A DNA stretch of 60,444 bases, taken from assembly GCA_031256395.1 (NCBI GenBank), contig JAIRQQ010000070.1:1-60444 (forward strand), given 5' to 3'. Position numbers and translations under genes: made by a program. This document shows positions 9,949 to 19,851 of this stretch, one piece after another. The notes below the pieces were generated by a model that saw only the letters and a program-made list of their open reading frames with translations, was not told where the DNA came from and made no database searches. The stretch comes from Nitrososphaerota archaeon. Lineage in GTDB: Archaea > Thermoproteota > Bathyarchaeia > Bathyarchaeales > Bathycorpusculaceae. Each line of letters starts with the position of its first letter. Within the stretch, counting starts at the first letter, position 1.

Positions 9949-11640
9949 TTATTGGGGTTCGGTGTTGGTTTTGTTTAGTACCCGCTCTAGTGCGGCGATT
10001 ACGTTTTGTTTGCCCATTGCCAGCACATATGGACCGAGTTTGGGTCCTTGTTGTGCGCCCATAAGTACTGTGTAGAGTACTTTGAAGAAGGCGCCAACTT
10101 TTAGTTCGTTGTCTTTGGCGGCGTTAAAGATGGCGTTTTGGATTGCATCAGCGTCAAGGTCGGCTTGTAGTTTTATGCAGAGTTCGCTTAGGGCTTTGTG
10201 TTCGGCTACTGAGAGTTCGATGTTTGTTTCTTTGATTTCATCAAAGTCACGGGTCCAGTTAAGGGCGTATTGGATGCGTGTTTGGAGGTTTGTATCTATG
10301 CTTTGGTCTTTTTTGAGATAACCATAGCTTTGCAGTTTTTCGGTGATGTAGTCATTTATGCATTCTTTGGGGGCCATTTTGGCAAGAAATGCCAGCAGGT
10401 TGTAGGGTACATGGAGGCTGGGTTCAGCAGGTGGGTTCATGACATAGCAGTATTGGAATAGACCTTTGAGGCGGGTGGCTTCTTTTGGGTTGGTTTGTTT
10501 TTTGTTAAAGTAGATGTCTTCTAATTCGTCAAGTTCAGCCATATAGCTTGGGATATCTGAGACATCAAGAGCTCGAGTGCCTACGAAGCGTTTGAGCATA
10601 AGCAACAGAAGGGATTGGGGGGAACCATAGTTGAACCATACCTGAGGGGTGAATACGTTGCCGGCGGATTTGCTGATTTTTTTGCCGCCCTTATCGAGAA
10701 ACATTTCATATTGGGCATGGTTAGGCGGCTCATACCCAAGAACTTCACGACAGATACGATCATTTATGCGCACAGAGTCGGCGATGTCTTTGCCATAGGC
10801 TTCAAATCGTATGTCAAGGGCGCGCCATCTTGCGGCGAACTCGGATTTCCAAGTCAGTTTACCCTCGCCGCTTTTAATGTCCACTTCACCCTCATGACCA
10901 CAACCGGCAATGAGTCTGCCTTTGATTTCTTGGCCCTCGCATTTGTAGGTGACTTTATCAGTTTTGGGATCAAAGGTGTAGGCGCGAGTAGTATAGAGAT
11001 GACCACATTTATCACAGACCGCAAAGAAGGGCAAAACCGCGTTGTAGGTTTCTTGTCCAACTTCTTGTTTAATTATCTCGCCAATCTGCTTGGCATTTGT
11101 AAGTATGGTACGAATTTCACTTAGCAAAAGACCACGTTTGTAGACGTCTTGGGCGCTGTAGTACTGGTATTGGATACCGCATTTGTCAAGGGCTTCAAGT
11201 AGAAGCGAACTCATGTGTTTACCATAGCTCTCATGACAACCAAACGGATCAGGAATCGTGGATACAGAGTATCCGAGATATTTTTCCAAACTGTTAGCTA
11301 TATCAGCAGGCAGACCAGCGGGGACTTTGCGCAGACCGTCTTTGTCGTCGCAGAAGGCAATCAACTCTGAGTTGTAGCCCAAGTTTTTGAGCGCCAAGGT
11401 GACGGCATAACTTCGAGAGGCATCACCTAAACTACCAATATGAGGAAACCCAGAGGCACCCAAACCCATCTCGGTGCGAATTCTGCTCATGTCACGGTTG
11501 AGAGTTTGTTCACGTTCGATGACTTTTTTAGCCATCATATCGTACCATGTGCCCATGCCAACGATTTCATCAGTCATAACTTCTTTGCCTTCTCCCACAT
11601 GACAATGCAGAGATATAGAAAAATGTTTAGACAACCTCAA
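9949..11640 (-). CDS. lysS: Lysyl-tRNA synthetase, class I
   Basis: GLGASGFPHIGSLGD (HIGH-like) and KKISKSAGN (KMSKS-like); likely start is internal at MTDEIVGMG. Confidence 0.93.
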   Translation of the reverse strand: MRLSKHFSISLHCHVGEGKEVMTDEIVGMGTWYDMMAKKVIEREQTLNRDMSRIRTEMGLGASGFPHIGSLGDASRSYAVTLALKNLGYNSELIAFCDDKDGLRKVPAGLPADIANSLEKYLGYSVSTIPDPFGCHESYGKHMSSLLLEALDKCGIQYQYYSAQDVYKRGLLLSEIRTILTNAKQIGEIIKQEVGQETYNAVLPFFAVCDKCGHLYTTRAYTFDPKTDKVTYKCEGQEIKGRLIAGCGHEGEVDIKSGEGKLTWKSEFAARWRALDIRFEAYGKDIADSVRINDRICREVLGYEPPNHAQYEMFLDKGGKKISKSAGNVFTPQVWFNYGSPQSLLLLMLKRFVGTRALDVSDIPSYMAELDELEDIYFNKKQTNPKEATRLKGLFQYCYVMNPPAEPSLHVPYNLLAFLAKMAPKECINDYITEKLQSYGYLKKDQSIDTNLQTRIQYALNWTRDFDEIKETNIELSVAEHKALSELCIKLQADLDADAIQNAIFNAAKDNELKVGAFFKVLYTVLMGAQQGPKLGPYVLAMGKQNVIAALERVLNKTNTEPQ

Positions 11641-11790
11641 CTGTATCGAATTTTTGAGAGATAAAAATTTGTTCAGATTTTTTGAGGCTGTTTTGGTCGC
11701 TGGCCAGGATTACAAGCCTTCCTTAGCACTAACCAACAATCAACGAGATGTTTAGTTCAACAAGTTACACCAAGAGTAAATCCACGTTCA

Positions 11791-12990
11791 TCAACTGCTA
11801 TGTATGCAAGCGGGTAAGTGCACCAGAAAATCTACGACATTAACTAAAATGTCCAAATCAATGTTTTTGATGTTGTCCTTGGAGGTATGAATTAGTGTGT
11901 CTATCAGACTAAATATGTTGCAGGCCGTTAGGGCAATGGTTGGTATCTCTGCGGTGGCAAATATCATATGATCACCCATAGGCCAAGGCTCAATGCGCTC
12001 AAACCCAGGTGTTCTTTTCACGTATTCCATGAGTTGGTTCTCAAGTTTCTTTGGGCACGCATAAAAAGAGATAGAAGTATCACTGCCTCGTAACCCTATA
12101 CCATCTATATTCACAGCCAACAAGTATGCGGATGAGAGCTTTGCCATGTATGTTATTTCTCCGGGAGTGGAGTAGTAGTCTTCACCATTTAGTATGGCAA
12201 TTTCAATCTGGAACTGATAGTCTTTATGGGTAAGAGTCTCAGCTAAGACCAGCAGAGTAGATACACCCGAAGCATTGTCAAGAGCGCCCGGTGTTGTGGG
12301 TTGTGTATCAATGTGTGCTGAAAAACAGATCGTATCACGGCTTGATCCATATGTGGCGATTACGTTATGGGCTTTTACTGGAATCCGCTCTGTGTTAAGA
12401 GTTAGTTTTGTTTTCCGGTGGGTGCTTTGTAAAAAAGTATCCAACATGTCCGCACATACAACAGCACAAGGGATGTTAAAATCGCCATCCTGTATGATGT
12501 GCTCTTTATTTGGGCTAACCAAAATTATGGCTTGGGGATGTTTTTCTTCCAGCAACGCTATGATTTGCTTGTGTTCCTCAGGGTTATAGAATTCAAAGTT
12601 TTTTGGCATCAAGGGTTCTTTGCACAGTTCACCATAAATAAGCGCTATCTTGCCAGTTAGCTCCGCTTTTTGAAGCCCCGCTAAGGTATCAATACAAACA
12701 AAGTCGGCTTTGACGTCACAAGGAAGCGAATATTCTGCGGGTTCCACCGGCACCACCTGATCATCAACCAACAGCAATGCACCAGAGTTGATCCAGTCAA
12801 TACAATCAAATTCCTGTTTATACACCTGAAACCCGCATTTTTGCAATACCTCAAAAACGTAATCAATTGCTTCTTTATTTTTAGGAGAACCGGTGGGTCT
12901 TGGGCCAATTTTTTCGCATAACTGCTCCATATGTTGCTGTAATAAAGTTGCGCAATCTTTCAAAGAAACACCTCTTAGAATGATAATCAC
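11791..12990 (-). CDS. M28-family metallopeptidase
   Basis: FSAHIDTQPTTPGALDNASGVSTLLVLAE, NGEDYYS. Confidence 0.8.
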   Translation of the reverse strand: MIIILRGVSLKDCATLLQQHMEQLCEKIGPRPTGSPKNKEAIDYVFEVLQKCGFQVYKQEFDCIDWINSGALLLVDDQVVPVEPAEYSLPCDVKADFVCIDTLAGLQKAELTGKIALIYGELCKEPLMPKNFEFYNPEEHKQIIALLEEKHPQAIILVSPNKEHIIQDGDFNIPCAVVCADMLDTFLQSTHRKTKLTLNTERIPVKAHNVIATYGSSRDTICFSAHIDTQPTTPGALDNASGVSTLLVLAETLTHKDYQFQIEIAILNGEDYYSTPGEITYMAKLSSAYLLAVNIDGIGLRGSDTSISFYACPKKLENQLMEYVKRTPGFERIEPWPMGDHMIFATAEIPTIALTACNIFSLIDTLIHTSKDNIKNIDLDILVNVVDFLVHLPACIHSS

Positions 12991-13137
12991 TTTAGTATAA
13001 AATTCAACCGATTCAATGACAGCTAAAAAATAGTTGGTAGATATTTGGTGCAGAGGGATAACTTGGCGGGGTCGTTTATAGGGTTGAACATAATTTGACA
13101 GTTTTATGCCAATTTTTTAAAGCAAGTTTTCCAGCTC

Positions 13138-13977
13138 TTAATCAGTTGTATACGGCAACTGAAACTTGTGGGGCTTGTTGGATTTATCGACTACAACAGA
13201 CCCTTTAGCGACTAATTTATAGAGCTCAATTCTAACAAAATTTGAAGACTCCCCGATTGCTTTAGCAATGCTGTTAACGGTATTATTTCCCCGCTCTATT
13301 TGCATAAGCAAAACAGCAGTGATAAGTTTCAGCTCTGCTTCCTTTCTTATTGTTTTTTCGATTGGTGCTTCAATACCGTATTTTGTTTTGAGGTCTTGTA
13401 AGGTTTGATAGAGAGCATCTTCCCAAGACGTTTCGGATTTTTGGGATTGACTTTTGCATTCTTGAGATATAATTTCCCAGTTAAGGCCTGACTGGGCAAG
13501 TATTCGTGTATCATCCAAGTCGGCGTCTCTGTTAGTGATTGATTTGAATAGGAAAATGTCTTCTTCTGAGACTATAAATACCTGTAGTTTGCTACCTTGG
13601 TAGAGCGATTTTGCTCTACTTTGCATATCGGTGGAAAGAGTTAGTTTGCCACATACTTTGTTTAGAAATAGATCCCAACGGAAGCCATCTTGGTTTTCTA
13701 ATATAGCACTGGTTTGCATTTCGTGGTATGCTCTTGTTATTACTACGGGAGTTGGTTCTCTGTAACCTGTGGCGGTTAATGCTGTTTGGAGACTGTTTAG
13801 GTCTTCTTGGCTTGTGAGTATAATGTCTATGTCTTTGGTTGTAGCTTTTACACCATAGAACGTCATGGCGCCACCGCCTATCAAGTACAGCAAAAGAGGG
13901 TATTTTGTTAATGTGTTTAGTTTGTCGAATTCTTGTTTAAGATAGTCCCTAGCAAAGGAGCGTCGCTGAGCCATCAA
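13138..13977 (-). CDS. Nucleotidyltransferase-fold protein (AbiEii-like) with C-terminal wHTH
   Basis: LIGGGAMTFYGVKATTKDIDIIL (GG...DxD NTase motif); C-terminal NSIAKAIGESSNFVRIELYKLVAKGSV HTH; 4-bp overlap with upstream gene. Confidence 0.7.
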   Translation of the reverse strand: MMAQRRSFARDYLKQEFDKLNTLTKYPLLLYLIGGGAMTFYGVKATTKDIDIILTSQEDLNSLQTALTATGYREPTPVVITRAYHEMQTSAILENQDGFRWDLFLNKVCGKLTLSTDMQSRAKSLYQGSKLQVFIVSEEDIFLFKSITNRDADLDDTRILAQSGLNWEIISQECKSQSQKSETSWEDALYQTLQDLKTKYGIEAPIEKTIRKEAELKLITAVLLMQIERGNNTVNSIAKAIGESSNFVRIELYKLVAKGSVVVDKSNKPHKFQLPYTTD

Positions 13978-14909
13978 GCCATTACTCCATAATTATGTGC
14001 TTTCTCAGCAAATTCTTCCCAAGTTGGGAGCGGCTGTCCGTCGGGGCGTATGTGGGTCTGTAAAAATTCAAGCATATCTTTCACCTGTTTTTCCAACCCA
14101 TAATGCTTAGCTTCTCTGAGCAGGTATATTTTGTCTATTTGTTTTTCCATTTTTTTGAGCAACAACAGAGCATAAGTTGAATATCGCACATTATCGCGCT
14201 CCAGCAAAAGTGTATGTAGCGCCGCATCCTCAAGTTTGACTACCTCCTTTGTAGTTGAGTAGAAGTAAAAATCAAAGTCTGAAAAAAGCGGCAGATCATA
14301 GAGGGAAAAAATTGAGAGCGCCGTTTTATGGAAATTTTTTGTTGGAACTTTAGTGGTTTTAGGTGTTCTTATTAATAATGTCCAGTTATATTGCCAAAGG
14401 ATTACTGAAGTATCAGAGAGTTTTGCAACTATTTTCTGGACAAAAAAATTTTGGTACTCCTCTAAAAAGTCTAGTAGATTTCTGAACTGAGGGTTTACTT
14501 TGCCTTCTTGGGTGATTATACCCCTTGATTTAAAATCTTTCATGTAGCGCCAAAAAGTGTTTCTAGATACGTTCACGGGTTTGTTGGAATCATTTAAAAG
14601 GTGAAAGAGAATTTCAATAGCCTTATCTTTTAGTACGTTTTCCCAGTCAACATAATCATAAATCGATAGTAAACGCTTTAGCAGTATTGCATGTTTTGTG
14701 TCGTTAAAAGTCGCTTGCTTTTTTGTGCCTTTCCGAGTGATTTTTATCAAACTTTTAGTTTGTAATTTTTTAATGATATAGGTAATGAGTGGAGGTTTAA
14801 CAGAGAGTTTTGTCTGGATTAAATATAGCGCCGAGTTTCCTTTGGCTATTTCTTTTAGTACTTTCAGTTCTGCTTTACTGAATGTGTACTCCTCGGCAAA
14901 TGTTTTCAT
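13974..14909 (-). CDS. Winged-HTH protein, putative antitoxin/regulator partner of the NTase
   Basis: FSKAELKVLKEIAKGNSALYLIQTKLSVKPPLITYIIKKLQTKSLIKITRKG wHTH-like N-terminus; overlaps the NTase start. Confidence 0.6.
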   Translation of the reverse strand: MKTFAEEYTFSKAELKVLKEIAKGNSALYLIQTKLSVKPPLITYIIKKLQTKSLIKITRKGTKKQATFNDTKHAILLKRLLSIYDYVDWENVLKDKAIEILFHLLNDSNKPVNVSRNTFWRYMKDFKSRGIITQEGKVNPQFRNLLDFLEEYQNFFVQKIVAKLSDTSVILWQYNWTLLIRTPKTTKVPTKNFHKTALSIFSLYDLPLFSDFDFYFYSTTKEVVKLEDAALHTLLLERDNVRYSTYALLLLKKMEKQIDKIYLLREAKHYGLEKQVKDMLEFLQTHIRPDGQPLPTWEEFAEKAHNYGVMA

Positions 14910-14923
14910 AATGTTTCCATTAT

Positions 14924-14950
14924 ATTGAAATTATATTTAAGTTTTTCAAT
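14924..14950. promoter_or_regulatory. Inverted repeat flanking TATA-like element upstream of the wHTH/NTase operon
   Basis: ATTGAAA ttatatttaagtt TTTCAAT; TATA-like core about 22-31 nt upstream of the ATG at 14909. Confidence 0.5.
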
Positions 14951-15169
14951 TTAATAAAACATTAAATCCAATATACGTGCTTCCAGCAAGGCAACATAAG
15001 GCCAATCTGGTCGCCTAAGATCAAGAATCTATTACCGATACATCACTTTTCATTGACACAAACATCTATAGATATACTCCAAGAATTCTCACCAATAAAG
15101 ACGTTTTTTAGACTTTTAATTACAAAAACAGGATCAAATATACCTTTAATTATGGATAAGGGGCAAAAG

Positions 15170-15254
15170 TGCGGAGGGTGGGATTTGAACCCACGAACCC
15201 CTGCGGGATAAGAGCCTCAGTCTTACGCCTTTGACCATGCTGGGCGACCTCCGC
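15170..15254 (-). tRNA. tRNA-Leu (anticodon GAG)
   Basis: gcggaggtcgcccagcatggtcaaaggcgtaagaCTGAGGCtctt atcccgcaggggttcg tgggttcaaatccca ccctccgc; long variable arm. Confidence 0.9.
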
Positions 15255-15409
15255 TTAGATTCTACCTTAATTTGAGGCTTGCGAAGTATAGAAACATCCA
15301 GCCCATTTAAAGGCTTTACGGGAAACAATAAACAAGTCTCAAGGGGCGGTCGTTTACAATCTAGAAATAGGGCTAAAAAGAGCCATGGGGATTCATTTTT
15401 GATAGTTTG

Positions 15410-17359
15410 TTACATCTTTTCGGGTGCAACTATGCCGATAAGGTTTAAGGCGTTTCTTAGGACCGTTTGGATGGCTTTAACCAATGTTAAGCGGGCGTCT
15501 ATGAGTTGTTGTGTGTCGGCTTTGAGTACGGGGTAGGCGTTGTAGAAGGTGTTGAATTTGTCGGCTAGGTTGTTTGTGTAGTCGGCTATCATGCTGGGTT
15601 TGAGGTATTCGGTGGCTTCGATGAACATATCGGGGAAGCTTGCTATGGTTAGGATTAGTTCTTTTTCTAGTTGTTCGGTGAGTAGTTCATAGTTGGGGTT
15701 TTGGGGTTGGTTTGTTATTTTTCGTAGGATGCTTGTGGCTCGGGCGTGTGTGTATTGGACGTAGGGGGCGCTGTTGGTTTCAAAGTTGAGTACGCGTTCC
15801 CAGGTGAATACGACGTTTTTGCCGGGGTCTACATCGATTAGTGCGTAGCGTACTGCGCCTAGGCCTACAAAGGTGGCGATGGTTTGTTTTTCTTGGGGGG
15901 TTAGCAGGGGGGAGCGTTTGGTGACTTCTTGGTGTGCGCGGTTGATGGCTTCGTCGAGTACTTCGTCAAATGTTATGTAATGGCCGCGGCGGCTGCTCAT
16001 TTTGTATCCGGGTAGGGTGACTAGGTTGTAGGCGAAGTGGGTTAGGTTGTCGGCTTCTTGGGTGTGGTTTAGGGCGTAGAGGGCGAGTTTGAGTTGAAGT
16101 TGTGCTAGGGATTGTTCCATGCCGATGACGTTTATGACTTTGTTGGCGTGTTTGAATTTCCACAGGGTGTAGGCTATGTCGCGGGTGGTGTAGAGTGTGG
16201 TGCCGTCTGCGCGGACTAGGGTTAGGGGTGGGATTTCGTTGTTTTGGCTGAGTCCGAGTTTGTTTTTGAGGTTGAGTGTTTGGGTGACTTGGTTGGCGTT
16301 GAATTGTAGGACGCCTTTTTCGTTGGAGAGGTAGGGTGTGGTTTTTAGTTGGTTCATGACGTCGTTGACTTGGGGGGTCCATACGAGGTCGCTTTCCCAG
16401 TCCCATGAGTCATATGTGATGCTTACGCGGTTCATGGTTTCTTGGAAGCCGTTTAGGCAGAGGTTACTGACTTCGCGGATAAGGTCTTTTGCCTCGGGTT
16501 GGCCGTCTTCGTAGGCTCGGTTGAGTTTGTTGATTTCTTCTTCGGGGTTTGGGTCTTCTTCGATTTTTGCCAGCAGCATCTCAAAGAGTAGTGGATGTTT
16601 CTCTTTGAGCTCAGCAGCAATGGATATCCATTCGTCGAGCTCTTTGTTTGCTTTAGCCAAGTCATCGGCATTTTGCAATTCAGTTGCTCTATCTCGGGTT
16701 TGTTTGAGCCGATTTATTTCAACAATACAGCAAGTTACGGTGTATATTTTGCCCACAAACAAGTCAGATTTCTCAGTGGGTTTGGGTTTACCCAGCTTCA
16801 AATAACCATAGGCCACAACAGATGATTGACGCCCGACATCGTCGATATAGTAGTGACGAGAGACCTCATGACCTCTGTATTGGAGAATGCGAGCTAAAGT
16901 GTCACCTATCATGGGGTTGCGGGCCTGTCCGATATGGATAGGATGGAGAGGATTGACACTTGTGTGTTCAACAATTATTTTGCTGGGAGTATCGGTTTTG
17001 ACAAAGCCGTATTGGCTGTCTAATTCTTTAATGGATTGTAACGTGAGTGCGCTAAATTTGGCAAAGTTTAGGTGGAAATTTATGTATCCGCCACCTGCAG
17101 GTGCAACCTTGTCAATGAGACTAAATGCAGACGAATCGATTGCTGCAATCAATTGTTCTGCTAAATCCAGCGGTTTTTGGCCTATTTTTTTGGCTAACTC
17201 AAAACATAGTGAGGTTGCCAATTGACCATAATCAATGTTGGGAGTTTTTTTAAGATTGATAGGGGGCAACGCAATTTCGGGAAAAGATTTCTCGATAACA
17301 GCAGTTAATACCGTTTGACATTCTTGGCGAAACAACTCGAAAGGATTTGAGACAATCAT
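15410..17359 (-). CDS. argS: Arginyl-tRNA synthetase
   Basis: HTSVNPLHPIHIGQARNPMIGDTLARIL; C-terminal anticodon-binding region. Start likely MIVSNPFELF (17359); tracked ORF to 17422. Confidence 0.93.
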   Translation of the reverse strand: MIVSNPFELFRQECQTVLTAVIEKSFPEIALPPINLKKTPNIDYGQLATSLCFELAKKIGQKPLDLAEQLIAAIDSSAFSLIDKVAPAGGGYINFHLNFAKFSALTLQSIKELDSQYGFVKTDTPSKIIVEHTSVNPLHPIHIGQARNPMIGDTLARILQYRGHEVSRHYYIDDVGRQSSVVAYGYLKLGKPKPTEKSDLFVGKIYTVTCCIVEINRLKQTRDRATELQNADDLAKANKELDEWISIAAELKEKHPLLFEMLLAKIEEDPNPEEEINKLNRAYEDGQPEAKDLIREVSNLCLNGFQETMNRVSITYDSWDWESDLVWTPQVNDVMNQLKTTPYLSNEKGVLQFNANQVTQTLNLKNKLGLSQNNEIPPLTLVRADGTTLYTTRDIAYTLWKFKHANKVINVIGMEQSLAQLQLKLALYALNHTQEADNLTHFAYNLVTLPGYKMSSRRGHYITFDEVLDEAINRAHQEVTKRSPLLTPQEKQTIATFVGLGAVRYALIDVDPGKNVVFTWERVLNFETNSAPYVQYTHARATSILRKITNQPQNPNYELLTEQLEKELILTIASFPDMFIEATEYLKPSMIADYTNNLADKFNTFYNAYPVLKADTQQLIDARLTLVKAIQTVLRNALNLIGIVAPEKM

Positions 17360-17588
17360 CACTTGCGCTTCCACTATTAGTGCAATTAACCTTGCGGTTG
17401 TAGTGTAAATACGCTGACACATTTATGTGTCTAATGGATGCACATAGAAGAAACCAAAAAAACAAACACCCACACATCTCAAAAACAGATAGCCTGAAGA
17501 AAAGATAAAGTCAAAACCCTCTTTAGATCATCACAATAGAGCACACATATAGAAAGTATGTTGGAACTGGAAAATTGTTCCCAGAAGA

Positions 17589-18230
17589 TTAGGGTAGGGG
17601 TTTTTTGTCACGTTTTTTTGCTAAGGCCCGTTGGTTGAGTGCGTCGAGTTTTTCTGCAACCCGTTCAGAGCGTTGTTCTGCGGTGGCAATAAGGGGTTTC
17701 CAGTCTTTCTTTTTGACGATAGCAGTTAACTGGTCAGCTTGTGCGGGTAGCTTTTCTAGGGCGTCGTTGAAGCGTTTGTCGGCGGCTTCGTCAGATTCTA
17801 CAATTTCAAGGGCTTCCTCGGGGCAGGTTTTGATGCACTGTGGATCGCCTTCGCAAAGGTTACAGGCTATGGCTTTGCCGGTTTCGGCATGGATGGTAAT
17901 GCCACCATGTGGACAGGCTTGGACACACCAGTCGCATCCTTTGCATTTTGCATCGTCTACAATTAGGAGGCTGTTGACCTCAGATTGTGTGATTGCACGT
18001 TCAGGGCAGGCTTTTACGCATCGGGCGTCTATGCAGCCTCGGCAGGTTAGGGCAAAATTGAAGACGGGTACCATTCGTACGACGCGGATTCTACTGCGAA
18101 CGGGGTTCCAGCTGCCTTCACCTTTTTCTGTGGTGCAGGCATATTCGCAAATTCCACATCCAATGCATTTGCTTGGGTCCACTGAGACGAATTTTCTAGG
18201 CAAGGTTTTAGCGGACATGTGAATTATCAA
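17589..18230 (-). CDS. 4Fe-4S ferredoxin-type iron-sulfur protein
   Basis: CIGCGICEYAC, CRGCIDARCVKACP, CKGCDWCVQACP, CNLCEGDPQCIKTCP. Confidence 0.88.
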   Translation of the reverse strand: MIIHMSAKTLPRKFVSVDPSKCIGCGICEYACTTEKGEGSWNPVRSRIRVVRMVPVFNFALTCRGCIDARCVKACPERAITQSEVNSLLIVDDAKCKGCDWCVQACPHGGITIHAETGKAIACNLCEGDPQCIKTCPEEALEIVESDEAADKRFNDALEKLPAQADQLTAIVKKKDWKPLIATAEQRSERVAEKLDALNQRALAKKRDKKPLP

Positions 18231-18375
18231 ACCTTTTGGTGTTGATTATCTGTGCATAATCTGCTTTTATGCATTACCCAAGAAAAGGGGTTTTTTAAGC
18301 CAAAAACTAACAGTGATACAAAGAGTTAATTCTACATCTTTGCAGAGTATTTTTCTGTTAGCTATAGGGGGAAGG

Positions 18376-19272
18376 TTAGGGTTTGTTTTCGGTTGGTTTT
18401 TGTGGGAGGGTTACGTTTTTTTCTCCTGTGAGGTCTTTTTGTAGTGCTTGGGCTCTTTGGGCGACTAGTTGGGCTTCGGTTTGTATTTGGGGGTCTTTCA
18501 TTTCTTCTTTGCGTTTTTCGTTGGATTTTAAGATGAGGCGCAGAAGATCAGAGTCGTATGATTTGAGGAGTAATTCTGTGTTGGGTATGAGGCAGTGTCC
18601 GCCGATGTAGCCTGGAAACATTATGGGGCGGTCGTAGCGTTGGCGGTGGGTGTCTTCGAGGAAATCAATGGTGCTGTTAAAGTCGGCGTTGAATGTGTGT
18701 GCGATGCGATGCATTTCTTGGAAGCAAGTAATCATCCAAGCGCGGTAGGTGGTTTCAAAGAGTTTAGCTAATTCGGTCTCATTGCAGCTTTTAAGTACCT
18801 TAACTTGGAGACCCAGAGCCTCGAAATGGGTTTGGGCATCTTTTGCTGCTTTGGGTGTGGCGCCGCCGAGGTATTTGGGCCAGCGTTTCATCTCCCAGAG
18901 CATGTGTTCAGCGTTTATGTGCACACCTCGTGCGGGGGAGTGTACCACTTGGCAGTCGGGGCATTTTTTTGCAACCTGAAGAGAGGTTCCGGGTGGCACG
19001 GTGCTGTTAACTATAATTAGGTTAGGTTGATACTGTTTGGCATAGTCAGATATGATTTGGGCGAATTTTTCAGGGTTTGCACATGGAAGGGCTACTTGTA
19101 GAACGTCAATTTTGTTTGGGATTTTGGTTTGGTCTTGGTTGAGTTCTTGCATTTTGGTTTGGTCTAGATCTAAACCATAAACTGTAAACTCGGCTTTCTT
19201 TTCAGTGTAGAGGGAGAAAAGGGTATGGCCGATTTCACCTAACCCAACGATGAGTACTATTTGGTGAGTCAT
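18376..19272 (-). CDS. UDP-glucose/GDP-mannose dehydrogenase-like protein lacking the canonical C-terminal domain
   Basis: VLIVGLGEIGHTLFS Rossmann, NSTVPPGTS, PGYIGGHCLIPN; only about 300 aa; start taken at internal ATG. Confidence 0.75.
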   Translation of the reverse strand: MTHQIVLIVGLGEIGHTLFSLYTEKKAEFTVYGLDLDQTKMQELNQDQTKIPNKIDVLQVALPCANPEKFAQIISDYAKQYQPNLIIVNSTVPPGTSLQVAKKCPDCQVVHSPARGVHINAEHMLWEMKRWPKYLGGATPKAAKDAQTHFEALGLQVKVLKSCNETELAKLFETTYRAWMITCFQEMHRIAHTFNADFNSTIDFLEDTHRQRYDRPIMFPGYIGGHCLIPNTELLLKSYDSDLLRLILKSNEKRKEEMKDPQIQTEAQLVAQRAQALQKDLTGEKNVTLPQKPTENKP

Positions 19273-19338
19273 GCTAAGACCTCGATGGAAATCCATGGGT
19301 GTTAAAACTATTTAAATCTGGAGCACAAAAAGACAGGT

Positions 19339-19851
19339 ATGCAGAATTCAAAGCGAGGCATCGGTATTGTGACTGGTGCTAACGTAGAAATCGGCGCCAA
19401 TTGTGCGATTTGGAACTATGTTGTCATAGGGGAGGGAACCAAAATCGGTGCAGGCACCACTGTGGGTAGTTTTGTTGATCTGGGTAAAAATGTTACCTTG
19501 GGTAAAAACTGTAACATACAAGCTCATGTCACCATATCAAATGGTTGTGTGCTAGGCGATAATGTCTTTATTGCCCCAAACACCAGCCTCTTAAATGACA
19601 AGTACCCCAGATGCAACTATATGACGCCGCCAGTGATAAAAGATGATGCTACCATTGGGGGTGGGGTGACTATTCTTCCCAGCGTAACCATTGGTGAAAA
19701 AGCAGTGGTTGGCGGAGGGAGTGTTGTTACCAAAGATGTGGCTCCTAGAACCGTGGTTGCGGGTTGTCCGGCTAAGAAAGTTATGTCTCTTGAGGAATTT
19801 GAAGCTAAACGCGAAGAGTTTTTGGCGCAAAAGTGCAGGGTGCCACCATGA
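19339..19851 (+). CDS. Left-handed beta-helix (hexapeptide) acyltransferase, WbpD-like
   Basis: IGANCAIWNYVVIGEGTKIGAGTTVGSFVDLGKNVTLGKNC repeats. Confidence 0.88.
   Translation: MQNSKRGIGIVTGANVEIGANCAIWNYVVIGEGTKIGAGTTVGSFVDLGKNVTLGKNCNIQAHVTISNGCVLGDNVFIAPNTSLLNDKYPRCNYMTPPVIKDDATIGGGVTILPSVTIGEKAVVGGGSVVTKDVAPRTVVAGCPAKKVMSLEEFEAKREEFLAQKCRVPP

Noticed and set aside
15966-16406. 146-aa Arg/Pro/His-rich ORF
   Set aside because: Alternate-frame reading of the C-biased argS coding strand.
17605-18222. 205-aa plus-strand ORF
   Set aside because: Exactly antisense to the ferredoxin gene, whose Cys motifs are clear.
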